Source of the DNA: Brachybacterium sillae
GTDB lineage: Bacteria > Actinomycetota > Actinomycetes > Actinomycetales > Dermabacteraceae
Direction: 5' to 3'
Length of the DNA stretch: 64,000 nt
Assembly: GCF_025028335.1 (NCBI RefSeq)
Contig: NZ_JAFEUW010000001.1
Span: 1,302,001 to 1,366,000, forward strand
Shown: positions 35,144 to 43,811 of the stretch, in pieces
Layout of the letters: the number at the start of each line of letters is the position of its first letter
How positions within the stretch are numbered: the first letter of the stretch is position 1
The notes under the pieces: generated by a model
Seen by the model: the letters and a program-made list of their open reading frames with translations, nothing else
Database searches by the model: none
Told to the model about the DNA's origin: nothing
Translations under genes and position numbers: made by a program

Positions 35144-36078
35144 CAGGCGGCTCCTTCGAGGGAAGAGGACCAACGGTCCAGGTCGAGGCTGTCGAGCACG
35201 TCGAGGGCTTCGGCGTGCCGGTTGAAGGTGAACAGGTGCAGGCCGGGGGCACCCTCGTCGAGCACGGCGCGCACCAGGTCGACGGTGAAGCGGACACCGA
35301 TGCGGCGACGCTCGGCCTCCGACTCCGCGGAGTCGAGGGCGTGGAGCAGGTCGCGGGGGGCTTCGACCCCGGACAGCTCGGCCAGACGCCGCAGCCGGTG
35401 CGGGTCGACGGCGGGGATCACGCCGGGGATGATCGGCATCCGCAGCCCGGCGCGGCGGGCGCGACGCACCAGGTCGGTGTAGACGGCGGGGTCGAAGAAC
35501 ACCTGGGTGATCGCGAAATCGGCACCGGAGCGCTCCTTCGACACGAGCACCTCGATGTCGTGCTGGCGGCTGGGAGACTCCGGGTGACGATGCGGGTACG
35601 CCGCCACGCCGATCGCGACCCGGCCCGCGGCCAGGAGGGCGCTGCGCGAGGCCTCGATCTCCCGGATCAGCTCCACCACGTAGCGGCCGAAGGGGAACTC
35701 CTCCTCGTCGGGCTGGTAGTCGGGCGGGGCGTCACCGCGCAGTGCCAGGACACCGCGCACCCCGCGGTCGAGCAGCGCGGAGACCACATGGGCGAGTTCC
35801 TCACGGGTGGAGCCGAGCCCGGTGAGGTGCACCAGGGGGCGCAGGCGGGTGCACGACAGCACGTGATCGGTGAGTTCCAGGACCCGGTTCAGGTTCTGCT
35901 GGCCGATGCGGCTGGTGACGGAGACGTAGTCGGGCTGGGTGGCCTCGAGGTGGGTGATGGTCTCCTGGAGCGCCACGAAGTGGGCGTCGGAACGGGCGGG
36001 GAAGAGTTCGTAGCTGAGCGCCGGTCGTCGGCGCAGCGGCGGGGCGACGTCCAGGACGGAGCTGGTGGCGAGGGACAT
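35143..36078 (-). CDS. metF: 5,10-methylenetetrahydrofolate reductase
   Basis: FAD enzyme making 5-methyltetrahydrofolate, the methyl donor for MetE. It has 311 residues in a TIM barrel: SYELFPARSDAHFVALQETI at the start, the DYVSVT strand, LVHLTGLGSTREEL, VLALRGDAPP (FAD contact), GADFAITQVFFDP and PIIPGVIPAV. ATG 36078 is the first family-like start; the longer upstream frame is not conserved. It is first gene of the metF-metE operon, with no riboswitch visible in the 92 bases before it. Confidence 0.95.
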   Translation of the reverse strand: MSLATSSVLDVAPPLRRRPALSYELFPARSDAHFVALQETITHLEATQPDYVSVTSRIGQQNLNRVLELTDHVLSCTRLRPLVHLTGLGSTREELAHVVSALLDRGVRGVLALRGDAPPDYQPDEEEFPFGRYVVELIREIEASRSALLAAGRVAIGVAAYPHRHPESPSRQHDIEVLVSKERSGADFAITQVFFDPAVYTDLVRRARRAGLRMPIIPGVIPAVDPHRLRRLAELSGVEAPRDLLHALDSAESEAERRRIGVRFTVDLVRAVLDEGAPGLHLFTFNRHAEALDVLDSLDLDRWSSSLEGAA

Positions 36079-36113
36079 GCCCCGGACGCTAGGGAGGCGC
36101 GGGCGCCGCCCGC

Positions 36114-36123
36114 CACGATCGTG
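36114..36123. promoter_or_regulatory. Palindrome upstream of metF-metE
   Basis: CACGATCGTG is a perfect 10-bp palindrome 36-45 bases upstream of the metF start and is followed by the related ACGTGAC. It is a possible operator for the methionine operon; it does not match a methionine regulator site I know. Confidence 0.25.
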
Positions 36124-36170
36124 ACGCCACGTGACGCAGTGGGTCGCGGGCTGGGCCGGAGTGGGGCACC

Positions 36171-37637
36171 TCAGCCCCGCGCGGCAGCCCCGGCCCTCCG
36201 CTCCCGCCGTTCGCGCCGCAGGTCGTGCACGCTCACGCCCATCGCCGCCAGGGTCAGCGCCACGATGCACGAGATCGCGATGACGAACCCTTCGAGCCAC
36301 GAGCCGCCGCCCTCGGTGAGGGTGAACAGGATGCCGGGGATGAGCGCGGTGCCGACCGCCGCCCCGAGGCGCTGCCCCAAGGAGAGGATGCCGCCGGCCA
36401 CTCCCCCGGACCGCGGGTCCACGGCGCCGAGGGTGAGGGTCTGGTTCGGGGAGATGGTCATGCCCTGGCTGACTCCCATCAGCGCCAGCGGGAACGTGAG
36501 CACCCAGTACGGCAGGGCGCCGCTCTCGATGGGCGCCGCCAGCAGCGCCACCCCGGTGAGCCCGGCGGCGGCGGTGGCGAACCCGGCGATCACCAGTTTC
36601 CGACCGAGTCGCAGCACGTACCGCCCGCCCACCTGGGAGCTGATCGCGGCGAGGATGCTGGAGGGCAGCCCGAGCAGCGCCACCTGGAACGCGGTGTGGT
36701 CCAGGTGCATCTGCAGGTACAGCGGCACCACGATCCAGATGCTGGTGGAGCCGAGGAAGAACACGGCGATGATGATCAGGCCGTTGCGGAACCCCTCATT
36801 GGCGAACAGGGCCGGGTCCACCATCGGTTCGCGGCCGCGGTCCTTCTCCCGGTGCTCCCACAGCCACCACGCGCCCAGCACCAGCAGCCCTGCGGGCAGG
36901 CTGAGCCACACCAGCGGGTTGACGTCGCGCTCCAGGAACGGCGCCATGATCCCCAGGATCGCGACGCCGAGAAGCACGATGCCGACGGGGTCGAGCTGGG
37001 GCAGGGACTCGCGACGTGCGTCGCCCGGGATCCACCGCAGCCCCGCCAGCACCGATGCGATCCCCAGCGGGACGTTGAGCAGGAACATGGCACGCCAGCC
37101 GAGGTCCTCACCGAACACCTGGATCAGGACACCGCCCAACAGCGGCCCGACGGCGGTGGCGACCGCGACGGTGGTGCCGAAGGAGGCGAAGGCCCGCGCC
37201 CGCGCCTGCCCCGTGAAGTGCGCCTGGATCAGCCCCATGGCCTGCGGGTTCAACAGCCCGGAACCGATGCCCTGCAGCAGACGCGCCACGTTCAGCACCT
37301 CGACGGTGAGGGCGAGGCCGCTGAGCAGCGACCCGGCGGTGAACACCGCGACACCGGCGAGGAAGATGCGTTTGCGTCCGGTGGCGTCGCCGAGGCGCCC
37401 GGAGGGCACCAGCAGCAGACCGAAGGCGAGGGCGTACCCGGAGATGACCCACTGCAGGGCACTGGAGTCGGCCTCGAGGCTGGTGCCGATGGCGGTGAGT
37501 GCCACGTTGATGACGCTGATCGCGACGAGGGCCATGAACAGCGGCACCAGCAGCACCGCGAGCATGCGGTGGCGCTGACCGCCGTCGAGCTCACCGCCGG
37601 TGGGATCGGAGGGGCGGGAGGGCGCGGAGTCGGTCAC
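36171..37637 (-). CDS. MFS drug exporter (DHA2/EmrB-QacA type, 14 helices)
   Basis: A 488-residue proton-coupled exporter. It opens with VPLFMALVAISVINVALTAIGTSL (helix 1, with the usual Asp replaced by Ser/Ile), then LQWVISGYALAFGLLLVPSGRLGDATGRKRIFLAG (motif A). Motif C is near AVGPLLGGVLIQVFGEDLGWRAMFLLNVPLG. The charged C-terminal tail RRERRERRAG is cytoplasmic. ATG 37637. The substrate is unknown. It is independent of the met operon although on the same strand. Confidence 0.9.
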   Translation of the reverse strand: MTDSAPSRPSDPTGGELDGGQRHRMLAVLLVPLFMALVAISVINVALTAIGTSLEADSSALQWVISGYALAFGLLLVPSGRLGDATGRKRIFLAGVAVFTAGSLLSGLALTVEVLNVARLLQGIGSGLLNPQAMGLIQAHFTGQARARAFASFGTTVAVATAVGPLLGGVLIQVFGEDLGWRAMFLLNVPLGIASVLAGLRWIPGDARRESLPQLDPVGIVLLGVAILGIMAPFLERDVNPLVWLSLPAGLLVLGAWWLWEHREKDRGREPMVDPALFANEGFRNGLIIIAVFFLGSTSIWIVVPLYLQMHLDHTAFQVALLGLPSSILAAISSQVGGRYVLRLGRKLVIAGFATAAAGLTGVALLAAPIESGALPYWVLTFPLALMGVSQGMTISPNQTLTLGAVDPRSGGVAGGILSLGQRLGAAVGTALIPGILFTLTEGGGSWLEGFVIAISCIVALTLAAMGVSVHDLRRERRERRAGAAARG

Positions 37638-37687
37638 CGCGCCAGGCTACGCGGGCGCCCACCCGACGGCCCGATCAGGCCGCCGCG

Positions 37688-38935
37688 TCACCCCATCCGT
37701 CGGGCGTCCTCCCGGTACGGCCCCGGCGGCACCGTGTACCCGGAGTGGCCGGAGATCAGCGTTGTCAGCAGCTGCACGTGACGGGCGGGCGGCCGGCCGT
37801 CGGGATGCGCCCCCGGGTAGCGGCCGAACTGCCCGGCGGTGCCGGCGGGCCGCACCCGGTCGGCCTCATCGAGCATCCGCAGGGCGTCCTGCGGCGACGG
37901 GTAGCGGGAGGACCACACGTGCCCCGGCGGCAGCGGGGAGACGAACAGGTTGCCGCGGGGCCGGATGATCATCGCCCCGGGTTTGCAGCGGTCGCGCAGC
38001 GCCGCCGCACGCCAGGTGATGATCGGGTGGGTGGACTGCAGGTTCACCAGGTGCACGAACAGGCTGGGGTCGGTGGCGGCGCGGTCGGCGAGCTCATGAA
38101 CGTTGACCTCGCCGTTGAGGTACTTCCCGCCCGACAGCAGCGCCACCGCCCCCACGGCGCCGTCGGGGCACAGGGCGTACCCGTAGTTGTCGGCGGTGTA
38201 CTCCTGGGATCGCGACAGGGTGGGTCCGAGCAGCGGCACCTGGTACAGCAGGCTGGTGAACAGCAGACGGAAGAACGACACGTGACCGGCGGCGATGTGC
38301 CCGACCTCGTGGGCCACCACGAAGCGCAGGGCCTCGGGGTCGCGCACCGCGTCGCCGACCTCGAACAGGTCCGAGTGGACGATCACGAAGCGCCGGAAGC
38401 CGTGGCCGGAGGCGAAGGCGTTGATGACACCGCTGCCGCTGAGCACATAGGCGTCGGGCATCTTCCGCAGGCCGAAGGCCTGCGCGGTCTCGGCCACCAT
38501 GCGGTAGCCCTCGGGGAACTGAGTGGGGCTCATCCGCACCGCGCGGGAGCGCATCTGCGCGTACAGCATGGCGCGACCGAACCAGATCAGCGGCGCCGCC
38601 AGGGGGACGATCACGAGCAGCTGGATCGCCAGCGGCAGGCCCAGGATCATCTCCTGGAACCGGACGTCCTGCCGGAACGCACCGACGGACAGCAGCACGA
38701 TCAGGGTGATCCACAGCGCCCAGCACAGCAGCGTGAACAGCACCGCGACCACCACCATCGGGATCTCCCAGGGGTGACGGATGCGGGGCCGGCCCATGAC
38801 GCCGTGGGTGGTGGCACCGTTGAACAGGCCGGGACCCTCCGGGCTCGACGCCGACGAGGGACCGCCGGGCGGCGGGCCCTGAGGCGGTGGACCCTGAGGC
38901 GGCGGAGCGAAGGAGGGCAGCTGGGTGGTGCTCAT
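37688..38935 (-). CDS. M48-family zinc metalloprotease, membrane protein
   Basis: A 415-residue HtpX-like membrane protease. A Pro/Gly-rich start (PPPQGPPPQGPPPGG) is followed by membrane helices (IPMVVVAVLFTLLCWALWITLIVLL and ILGLPLAIQLLVIVPLAAPLIWFG), and then the catalytic domain with zinc motif HEVGH in LRFVVAHEVGHIAAGH and the downstream glutamate region RSQEYTADNYGY. Such proteases degrade damaged membrane proteins. ATG 38935 follows AGCTGGGTG and begins MSTTQLPSF; the longer open frame upstream is not protein-like. Confidence 0.9.
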   Translation of the reverse strand: MSTTQLPSFAPPPQGPPPQGPPPGGPSSASSPEGPGLFNGATTHGVMGRPRIRHPWEIPMVVVAVLFTLLCWALWITLIVLLSVGAFRQDVRFQEMILGLPLAIQLLVIVPLAAPLIWFGRAMLYAQMRSRAVRMSPTQFPEGYRMVAETAQAFGLRKMPDAYVLSGSGVINAFASGHGFRRFVIVHSDLFEVGDAVRDPEALRFVVAHEVGHIAAGHVSFFRLLFTSLLYQVPLLGPTLSRSQEYTADNYGYALCPDGAVGAVALLSGGKYLNGEVNVHELADRAATDPSLFVHLVNLQSTHPIITWRAAALRDRCKPGAMIIRPRGNLFVSPLPPGHVWSSRYPSPQDALRMLDEADRVRPAGTAGQFGRYPGAHPDGRPPARHVQLLTTLISGHSGYTVPPGPYREDARRMG

Positions 38936-39085
38936 GGTGCGGCGGCCTCCGGGTGACTCGAGGGGCGCGGGCACCGGCCGGCGCCCGCGGGGAACGAGCG
39001 TCACGCTAACCGGACGGGCCGACACGGGACTCCGACGTTCGTCGACGCCCACGGCGTCGCGGGTCGACGCCGCGCGTCCCGCGCC

Positions 39086-40531
39086 TCAGCCGAGCAGCCG
39101 CCGCAGCAGCGTCCGCTTCAGGGCCCCCACCGGCGGGTACACCATGCGCAGGGTGTCGGGCCGCAGCGGTTTGCGCACCACCGGCTTCTCATGCGTGAAC
39201 ACGCGCAGCGAATGCTCACCGTGGTACGCCCCGTGGCCGGACTCCCCGACCCCGCCGAACGGCATGGTCACCGCGCCCAGATGCGCGACCGTCAGCCCGA
39301 TCGCCAGCGACCCGGAGGAGGTCTCCTCCACGAACTGCCGCTGCACGTTCTCGTCCTCGCTGAACACGTACGCGGTCAGCGGCTTCTCCCCGGCGCGGAT
39401 GCGGGCCACGGCCTCGGCGGAGTCCCGCACCGGCAGCAGCGGCAGCAGCGGCCCGAAGATCTCCTCCTGCATCACGGGCGAGTCCCAGTCGACGTCCTGC
39501 AGCAGGCTCGGCGGGATGTAGAGGTCGTCGGCATCGGCGCTGTCGGGGCCGCCCAGCACCGCGGTGGTCCCCTCGAACAGGCCCATCAGCCGCTCGTGGT
39601 GGCGGGCGTTGACGATGCGTCCGTAGTCGCGGCTGCGGTGCGGATCGGCGCCGTACATCTCGTGCACGGCCCGCCGCAGATGCGGCACCAGGTCCTCGAT
39701 CACCTCGGCGGGCGCCATCAGGTAGTCGGGTGCCACGCAGGTCTGTCCGGCGTTGGTGAACTTCCCCCACACGATGCGGCGGGCGGCGGTGGCCGGGTCC
39801 ACCGTCTCGTCGATGTACACCGGGGACTTCCCGCCCAGTTCCAGCACCGTCGGGGTGAGGTGCTCGGCGGCGGCCCGGGCGACGATCCGTCCGACGGTCC
39901 CGTTGCCGGTGTAGAAGATGAGGTCGAAACGTTCGGCCAGCAGCGCGGTGGTCTCCGGCACCGCCCCCTCGATCACCTGCACCCAGGCGGGGTCGAGATG
40001 CTCGGCCACCAGGCCCTCCAGCACCGCGGAGGTGGCGGGCGCGACCTCCGACGGCTTGAGGATGGCGGTGTTGCCGCCGGCGATGGCGCCGATCAGCGGG
40101 CTCAGCGACAGGTTCACCGGGTAGTTCCACGGCGCGATCACCAGCACCAGGCCCAGCGGTTCGCGATGCAGCTGCGCCGTCCCGGGGGTGAGGGCGAGGC
40201 CGAGGCCCACGCGGCGCGGCCGCAGCCACGTAGCGAGGTTCCGCCGCACGTGGTCGATCTCGTGCAGCACCGGGCCGATCTCGGTGGTCTCGGCCTCCGC
40301 GGCGCTTTTGCCGAGGTCCTCGGCGAGCGCCGCGGTGATCTCCGGTCGCATCCGCTCCACGCCGCGGCGCAGCGCCGCGAGCTGGTCCAGCCGCGCCTCC
40401 AGGGGACGGGTGAGCCCCTGGTCGAAGGACGTGCGCAGCTGCTCGACGACGGGCCGGATGCGGGCGGTGAGCGCGGGGTCGATCCCGGGGTCCGTGGAGG
40501 CGGCGTCGGCGGGGGTGCCAGAGGTGTTCAT
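39086..40531 (-). CDS. Aldehyde dehydrogenase family protein (class 3-like)
   Basis: A 481-residue NAD(P)-dependent aldehyde oxidiser. The motifs are the Asn of IAPWNYPVNLSLSPLIGAIAGGN, cofactor contact ILKPSEVAP, the FYTGNGTVGRIVARAA turn, general base Glu in LELGGKSPV, nucleophile Cys in NAGQTCVAPDYL, and EEIFGPLLPLLP. The short C-terminus with GGVGESGHGAYHGEHS and a basic tail (LKRTLLRRLLG) resembles membrane-associated fatty aldehyde dehydrogenases. The substrate is probably long-chain or aromatic aldehydes (inference). Start ATG 40531. Confidence 0.93.
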   Translation of the reverse strand: MNTSGTPADAASTDPGIDPALTARIRPVVEQLRTSFDQGLTRPLEARLDQLAALRRGVERMRPEITAALAEDLGKSAAEAETTEIGPVLHEIDHVRRNLATWLRPRRVGLGLALTPGTAQLHREPLGLVLVIAPWNYPVNLSLSPLIGAIAGGNTAILKPSEVAPATSAVLEGLVAEHLDPAWVQVIEGAVPETTALLAERFDLIFYTGNGTVGRIVARAAAEHLTPTVLELGGKSPVYIDETVDPATAARRIVWGKFTNAGQTCVAPDYLMAPAEVIEDLVPHLRRAVHEMYGADPHRSRDYGRIVNARHHERLMGLFEGTTAVLGGPDSADADDLYIPPSLLQDVDWDSPVMQEEIFGPLLPLLPVRDSAEAVARIRAGEKPLTAYVFSEDENVQRQFVEETSSGSLAIGLTVAHLGAVTMPFGGVGESGHGAYHGEHSLRVFTHEKPVVRKPLRPDTLRMVYPPVGALKRTLLRRLLG

Positions 40532-40597
40532 GACATCGGAGGGTACTGCCGGGCTCTGGCCACCGTCTGGGGTCGGGCGCCGCGCTACCGTGGTCGC

Positions 40598-41182
40598 ATG
40601 ATCGCCGCTCCCCCGCCCGAGGACGCTCCGGTGCAGTCCGTGCTGTTCGTGTGCACGGCGAACATCTGCCGCTCGGCGTATGCCGAGATCCTGCTGCAGT
40701 GGCTGGTGCCGTCCCTGGACGTGCGCAGCGCCGGTGTGTACGCGCTGCGGGGCACCCCGATGGATGAGCCGATGAAGGGTGAGGTGGAGCGCCGCGGCAT
40801 CCCCGCGCCCGACAAGCGGGGGCACCAGCTGCGCCCGTCGGACGTGGCGGAGGCCGACCTGATCCTGGTGATGGATGAGAACCATCGGGAGTTCCTCCTG
40901 CAGGAATACCCGAGGTCCCTGAAGAAGGTGGGACTGCTGGGCGCGATCGACACCCTGGTGCCGATCGTCGGGACAGGCGATGTGCTGCGCACCTCGCATG
41001 TGGCGGCCTGGGCCCGCCAGCCCGCCCGCGCGGAGGACGCCATCGAGGACCCGTACAGGAAGCCGCGGGAGGTTGTGGAGCGGGTCGCTGCGACATTGAC
41101 GCAGAAGGTGGAGGTGCTCGCGGATCTCATCGCCCCGCTGGAGCACTCCGACCTGGTGGGACCGGACGGGAGGGCACTGTGA
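40598..41182 (+). CDS. Low-molecular-weight protein-tyrosine phosphatase
   Basis: A 194-residue phosphatase with the P-loop VCTANICRS (CX5R) near residue 19 and the Asp general acid in EDAIEDPYRKP near the C-terminus, both at the ends where the family has them. Such enzymes often dephosphorylate the tyrosine kinases that govern capsule assembly, which fits the polysaccharide cluster 6 kb away; the arsenate reductase alternative cannot be excluded. The start is ATG 40598. Its stop overlaps the GTG of the MauE-thioredoxin gene (GTGA). Confidence 0.88.
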   Translation: MIAAPPPEDAPVQSVLFVCTANICRSAYAEILLQWLVPSLDVRSAGVYALRGTPMDEPMKGEVERRGIPAPDKRGHQLRPSDVAEADLILVMDENHREFLLQEYPRSLKKVGLLGAIDTLVPIVGTGDVLRTSHVAAWARQPARAEDAIEDPYRKPREVVERVAATLTQKVEVLADLIAPLEHSDLVGPDGRAL

Positions 41183-42342
41183 ACGGACTCGAACTGCTGC
41201 TGCCGGCGGCACAGGTGGTGCTGTCGCTGGTGTTCCTGGTCAGTGGCGCCGCGAAGCTCGGTGCCGCCGAGCAGCTGCAGGACGCCATGCGGTCGCTGCG
41301 GTTGCCGGCGCGGTCGCTGCATGCTGTGGCGGCGCGGGTGGTGCCGCTGGCGGAGATCGCCGGGGCGCTGCTGATCTGGGTGCCGTGGCGCCCGCTGCAG
41401 GTGGCCCTGGCGGTGGCGCAGCTGCTGCTGGCACTCGCGTACCTGGTGATCATCGTGCGGGCCCTCGGGTTCGAGGAGAAGGTCACCTGCTCGTGCTTCG
41501 GCTCGCTGGCCTCGCCGACGGTCTCCGGGGCGACGGCCGCACGGAACGTGCTGCTGGTGGTGCTGGCGGGCCTGGCGCTCGGGGGTGCCGTGGCCGGTGC
41601 GCTCGCCTCCGCGGTGGTCACCGCTCCGGTGACGCTGCTGGCCCTGGCCGTGGCCCTCGTCATGGCGATGGCCCTGACGGTGCTGGCGATGGGCGGGCTG
41701 CGGCCCGACAGCGCCTCGACACCTGCTCCCGCCTCCGCGGCCGCGCGGCAGCCCGCCCCGACCCGCCCCAGCCCGATCCCGGGGATCACCACCGTCGACG
41801 CCGAGGACGTGGACCCGTCGGAGATCGGGGAGGACGGGATGCTCGACTACGAGCGTTCGGTCACGCCGTTCGGCATGATGCGCCTGGAGGATGAGTCCTA
41901 CCTGTCGCTGCGGGAGGCGACCGCCGCCCAGGCGAACCTGCTGCTGTTGATCAACCCGGGCTGCGGCCCCTGCGAGAGGGTGCTCGACGAGGTCCCCGGG
42001 TGGGAGCGGGAGCTGGAGGGCATCGTGCAGATCCGTACCCTGTTCTCCCAGGAACCGAGCAAGCTCTCCCCGTCCGTGCGGGAGCGGGCCGGGCGTCTGC
42101 CCGCTCAGGACCCGGAGGGGAACATCCGTCGGGCGTTCGCGATCAGCGGGTACCCGGGCGCGGTGCTGCTGGGCGCCGACGGCATGACCGCCGGCGGTCC
42201 CGTGGTCGGTGGCGAAGGCGTGCGGCAGTTCGCCGAGGAGATCATCGAGCAGATCCGCGAGGCCCGCGCCGCCGGGGAACTGCCCGAACCCGCCCCGGAG
42301 GCGACCCCGGGCAGTGAGCGGTCAGCGGCCGGTCAGGCCTGA
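41179..42342 (+). CDS. MauE/DoxX-like membrane protein fused to a thioredoxin-like domain
   Basis: A 387-residue protein. The N-terminal MauE-type domain (about 1-175) has four to five helices and VTCSCFGSL, the cysteine motif typical of MauE. A linker rich in Ala/Pro follows, then a thioredoxin-like domain (about 245-360) with redox motif NPGCGPCERV and cis-proline region ISGYPGAVLLGADG. Together they suggest a membrane-linked thiol-disulfide relay acting on an extracytoplasmic or peptide substrate. It is coupled to the phosphatase gene and ends convergent with the HPr-kinase-like gene (21-base overlap). Confidence 0.82.
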   Translation: MNGLELLLPAAQVVLSLVFLVSGAAKLGAAEQLQDAMRSLRLPARSLHAVAARVVPLAEIAGALLIWVPWRPLQVALAVAQLLLALAYLVIIVRALGFEEKVTCSCFGSLASPTVSGATAARNVLLVVLAGLALGGAVAGALASAVVTAPVTLLALAVALVMAMALTVLAMGGLRPDSASTPAPASAAARQPAPTRPSPIPGITTVDAEDVDPSEIGEDGMLDYERSVTPFGMMRLEDESYLSLREATAAQANLLLLINPGCGPCERVLDEVPGWERELEGIVQIRTLFSQEPSKLSPSVRERAGRLPAQDPEGNIRRAFAISGYPGAVLLGADGMTAGGPVVGGEGVRQFAEEIIEQIREARAAGELPEPAPEATPGSERSAAGQA

Positions 42343-43521
42343 GCGCACCAGCCCCGCCGCGAGCAGATCCGCCACCGCGGAGTCGACGAACTCCCGGCTG
42401 CGAGGGTGGGCACCGATCTGCGCCACCAGCCGGGCGTCGAGCTGGTCCTCGGTGGCCGGGCCGCTCTCCTGCAGCAGGGACCACAGCGCCGCCCCCAGAC
42501 CGGTGACGGTGCTGACCTTCCCCCGGGCGAGCACCAACAGGGCGTCCTCGACGAACAGGGCCTGGGTGAAGGGGCAGATGTGCAGCAGCCTCTCCCCCTC
42601 GGCGGGACCGGCGGCCAAGGGGGGCAGATCCTCGGCGCTCTGCCCGTCGACGAGCTCGACCTCCTCCACCAGCGGCGCAGGAGCCTGCTCCAGCAGGCGT
42701 GAGAGGTGCTCGGATTCGGAGTAGACGACCTCCAGGGCACCGCCGACGGACTGCAGCAGGCGGCACAGGGTGCCCAGCGGGTCCGGCACCCGCCAGGCGG
42801 ACGAGGACTGCTCGATGATCCGCGGCAGCGCCTGCACCAGGGGAACGCGGCGCACCGTGTCCTCCTCGGGCAGGTCCTCCGGGAGGGGCCGCCCGCCCAG
42901 GGCGGCGGATCCGGGTCGGCCCGGGCGGGGTGGGGCGTTCCGGTCGCGCCGGCGGGACAGCAGCACCACCTGGCTGGGGGCACCGATCTCGTCGGCCAGC
43001 CGCAGGTCGAGGTCGGCGAGCGCGAGGTCGTGCTTCTCCCAGCCCTCTTCGCGCACCACCCGCGAGACCGGTTTCGCGTACGCCTCGATCTCGAAGGTGT
43101 CCGGGTCGAGGATCGCCAGCTCGTCGGAGACGTACCGGCCCTCCCGGGCCAGTCGGCTCGTGGCCGTGGACTTCCCGGCACCGGAGGGGCCGATCAGCAG
43201 CACGGTGCCCAGACGCGGGTGGCGCACCACCCCGGAGTGCAGCAGCACGCGGCGGCCCAGCAGAGCGGAGAGGATCTCCCGGGTCACGTCCCCGCTGAGT
43301 GTGTACGCGACGGCGCCCGTCGCGGTGCGGTCCTCCTCCCCGCGGGCGGGCACCTCCACGGTGGCGAGGTCGGGTCGCGGATCGTCCTGGGTGATCAGCA
43401 GGTGGGCCCACAGGTCCCGCAGCCGGTCGGCGACCCCCGGGCGGGTATCGAACACCTCGACGCGGACGGGACCGCCGGGCACGTCGAGCCGCAGCACGAC
43501 CGGGGTGGCGTCGGCGCTCAT
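42322..43521 (-). CDS. HPr-kinase-like P-loop protein with a PqqD-like C-terminus
   Basis: A 399-residue protein. The centre has a P-loop, LLIGPSGAGKST, preceded by HSGVVRHPRLG and followed by YVSDELAILD, the layout of HPr kinase/phosphorylase-like proteins. The last about 85 residues (VLARGKVSTVTGLGAALWSLLQ to VADLLAAGLV) look like a PqqD winged helix. Similar proteins are known from the HPr-kinase-related (HPr-rel-A) systems, whose substrate is unknown. ATG 43521 overlaps the stop of the small PqqD-like gene by four bases. I do not assign a reaction beyond probable nucleotide binding. Confidence 0.78.
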   Translation of the reverse strand: MSADATPVVLRLDVPGGPVRVEVFDTRPGVADRLRDLWAHLLITQDDPRPDLATVEVPARGEEDRTATGAVAYTLSGDVTREILSALLGRRVLLHSGVVRHPRLGTVLLIGPSGAGKSTATSRLAREGRYVSDELAILDPDTFEIEAYAKPVSRVVREEGWEKHDLALADLDLRLADEIGAPSQVVLLSRRRDRNAPPRPGRPGSAALGGRPLPEDLPEEDTVRRVPLVQALPRIIEQSSSAWRVPDPLGTLCRLLQSVGGALEVVYSESEHLSRLLEQAPAPLVEEVELVDGQSAEDLPPLAAGPAEGERLLHICPFTQALFVEDALLVLARGKVSTVTGLGAALWSLLQESGPATEDQLDARLVAQIGAHPRSREFVDSAVADLLAAGLVRSGLTGR

Positions 43522-43811
43522 GCCGCGCCTCCCTTCTGCTCCTCGGCGGTCACGACACCCAGCCGCGCCATCAGCGGCAGGAACTCCTCGACGATCTGTT
43601 CGGCGTCGTCCGGGGCATCGGGGACGTACGTGCGCAGCCGCCGCGTGAGCTCCGCCGCGTCGAGCGGTTCCCCGGCCTCCGCCAGCACATCCAGCAGCAG
43701 CGGGCCGATGCCCTCCAGCCGTCCGATGGGACCGTCGGGCATGGGGGCGATCCAGCGTCCGCCCTGCGGGTCGTCCTCCCAGGCCACGAGGGCCGCGCGG
43801 TACCGCATCAC
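43518..43811 (-). CDS. Small PqqD-like protein (peptide-chaperone type winged helix)
   Basis: A 97-residue winged-helix protein of PqqD type (GIGPLLLDVLAEAGEPLDAAELTRRL, then EQIVEEFLPLMARLGVV). PqqD proteins bind precursor peptides for modifying enzymes. No radical-SAM or other RiPP enzyme is nearby, which points to the PqqD/HPr-kinase-like systems. GTG 43811 or ATG 43808 overlaps the manA stop, and its own stop overlaps the kinase-like gene, so manA, this gene and the HPr-kinase-like gene form a tight operon. Confidence 0.75.
   Translation of the reverse strand: MMRYRAALVAWEDDPQGGRWIAPMPDGPIGRLEGIGPLLLDVLAEAGEPLDAAELTRRLRTYVPDAPDDAEQIVEEFLPLMARLGVVTAEEQKGGAA

Noticed and set aside
36079..36170. 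SAM or cobalamin riboswitch before metF-metE
   Set aside because: Only 92 bases are available, without the conserved helices of either riboswitch; only a short palindrome is visible.
35215..37781. Long plus-strand open frames opposite metF and the MFS gene
   Set aside because: They run across two unrelated minus-strand genes and their gap, and their translation is repetitive Gln/His/Arg-rich sequence.
39191..40597. Long upstream extension of the tyrosine phosphatase frame
   Set aside because: The extension is antisense to the aldehyde dehydrogenase; the phosphatase fold begins at the ATG at 40598.
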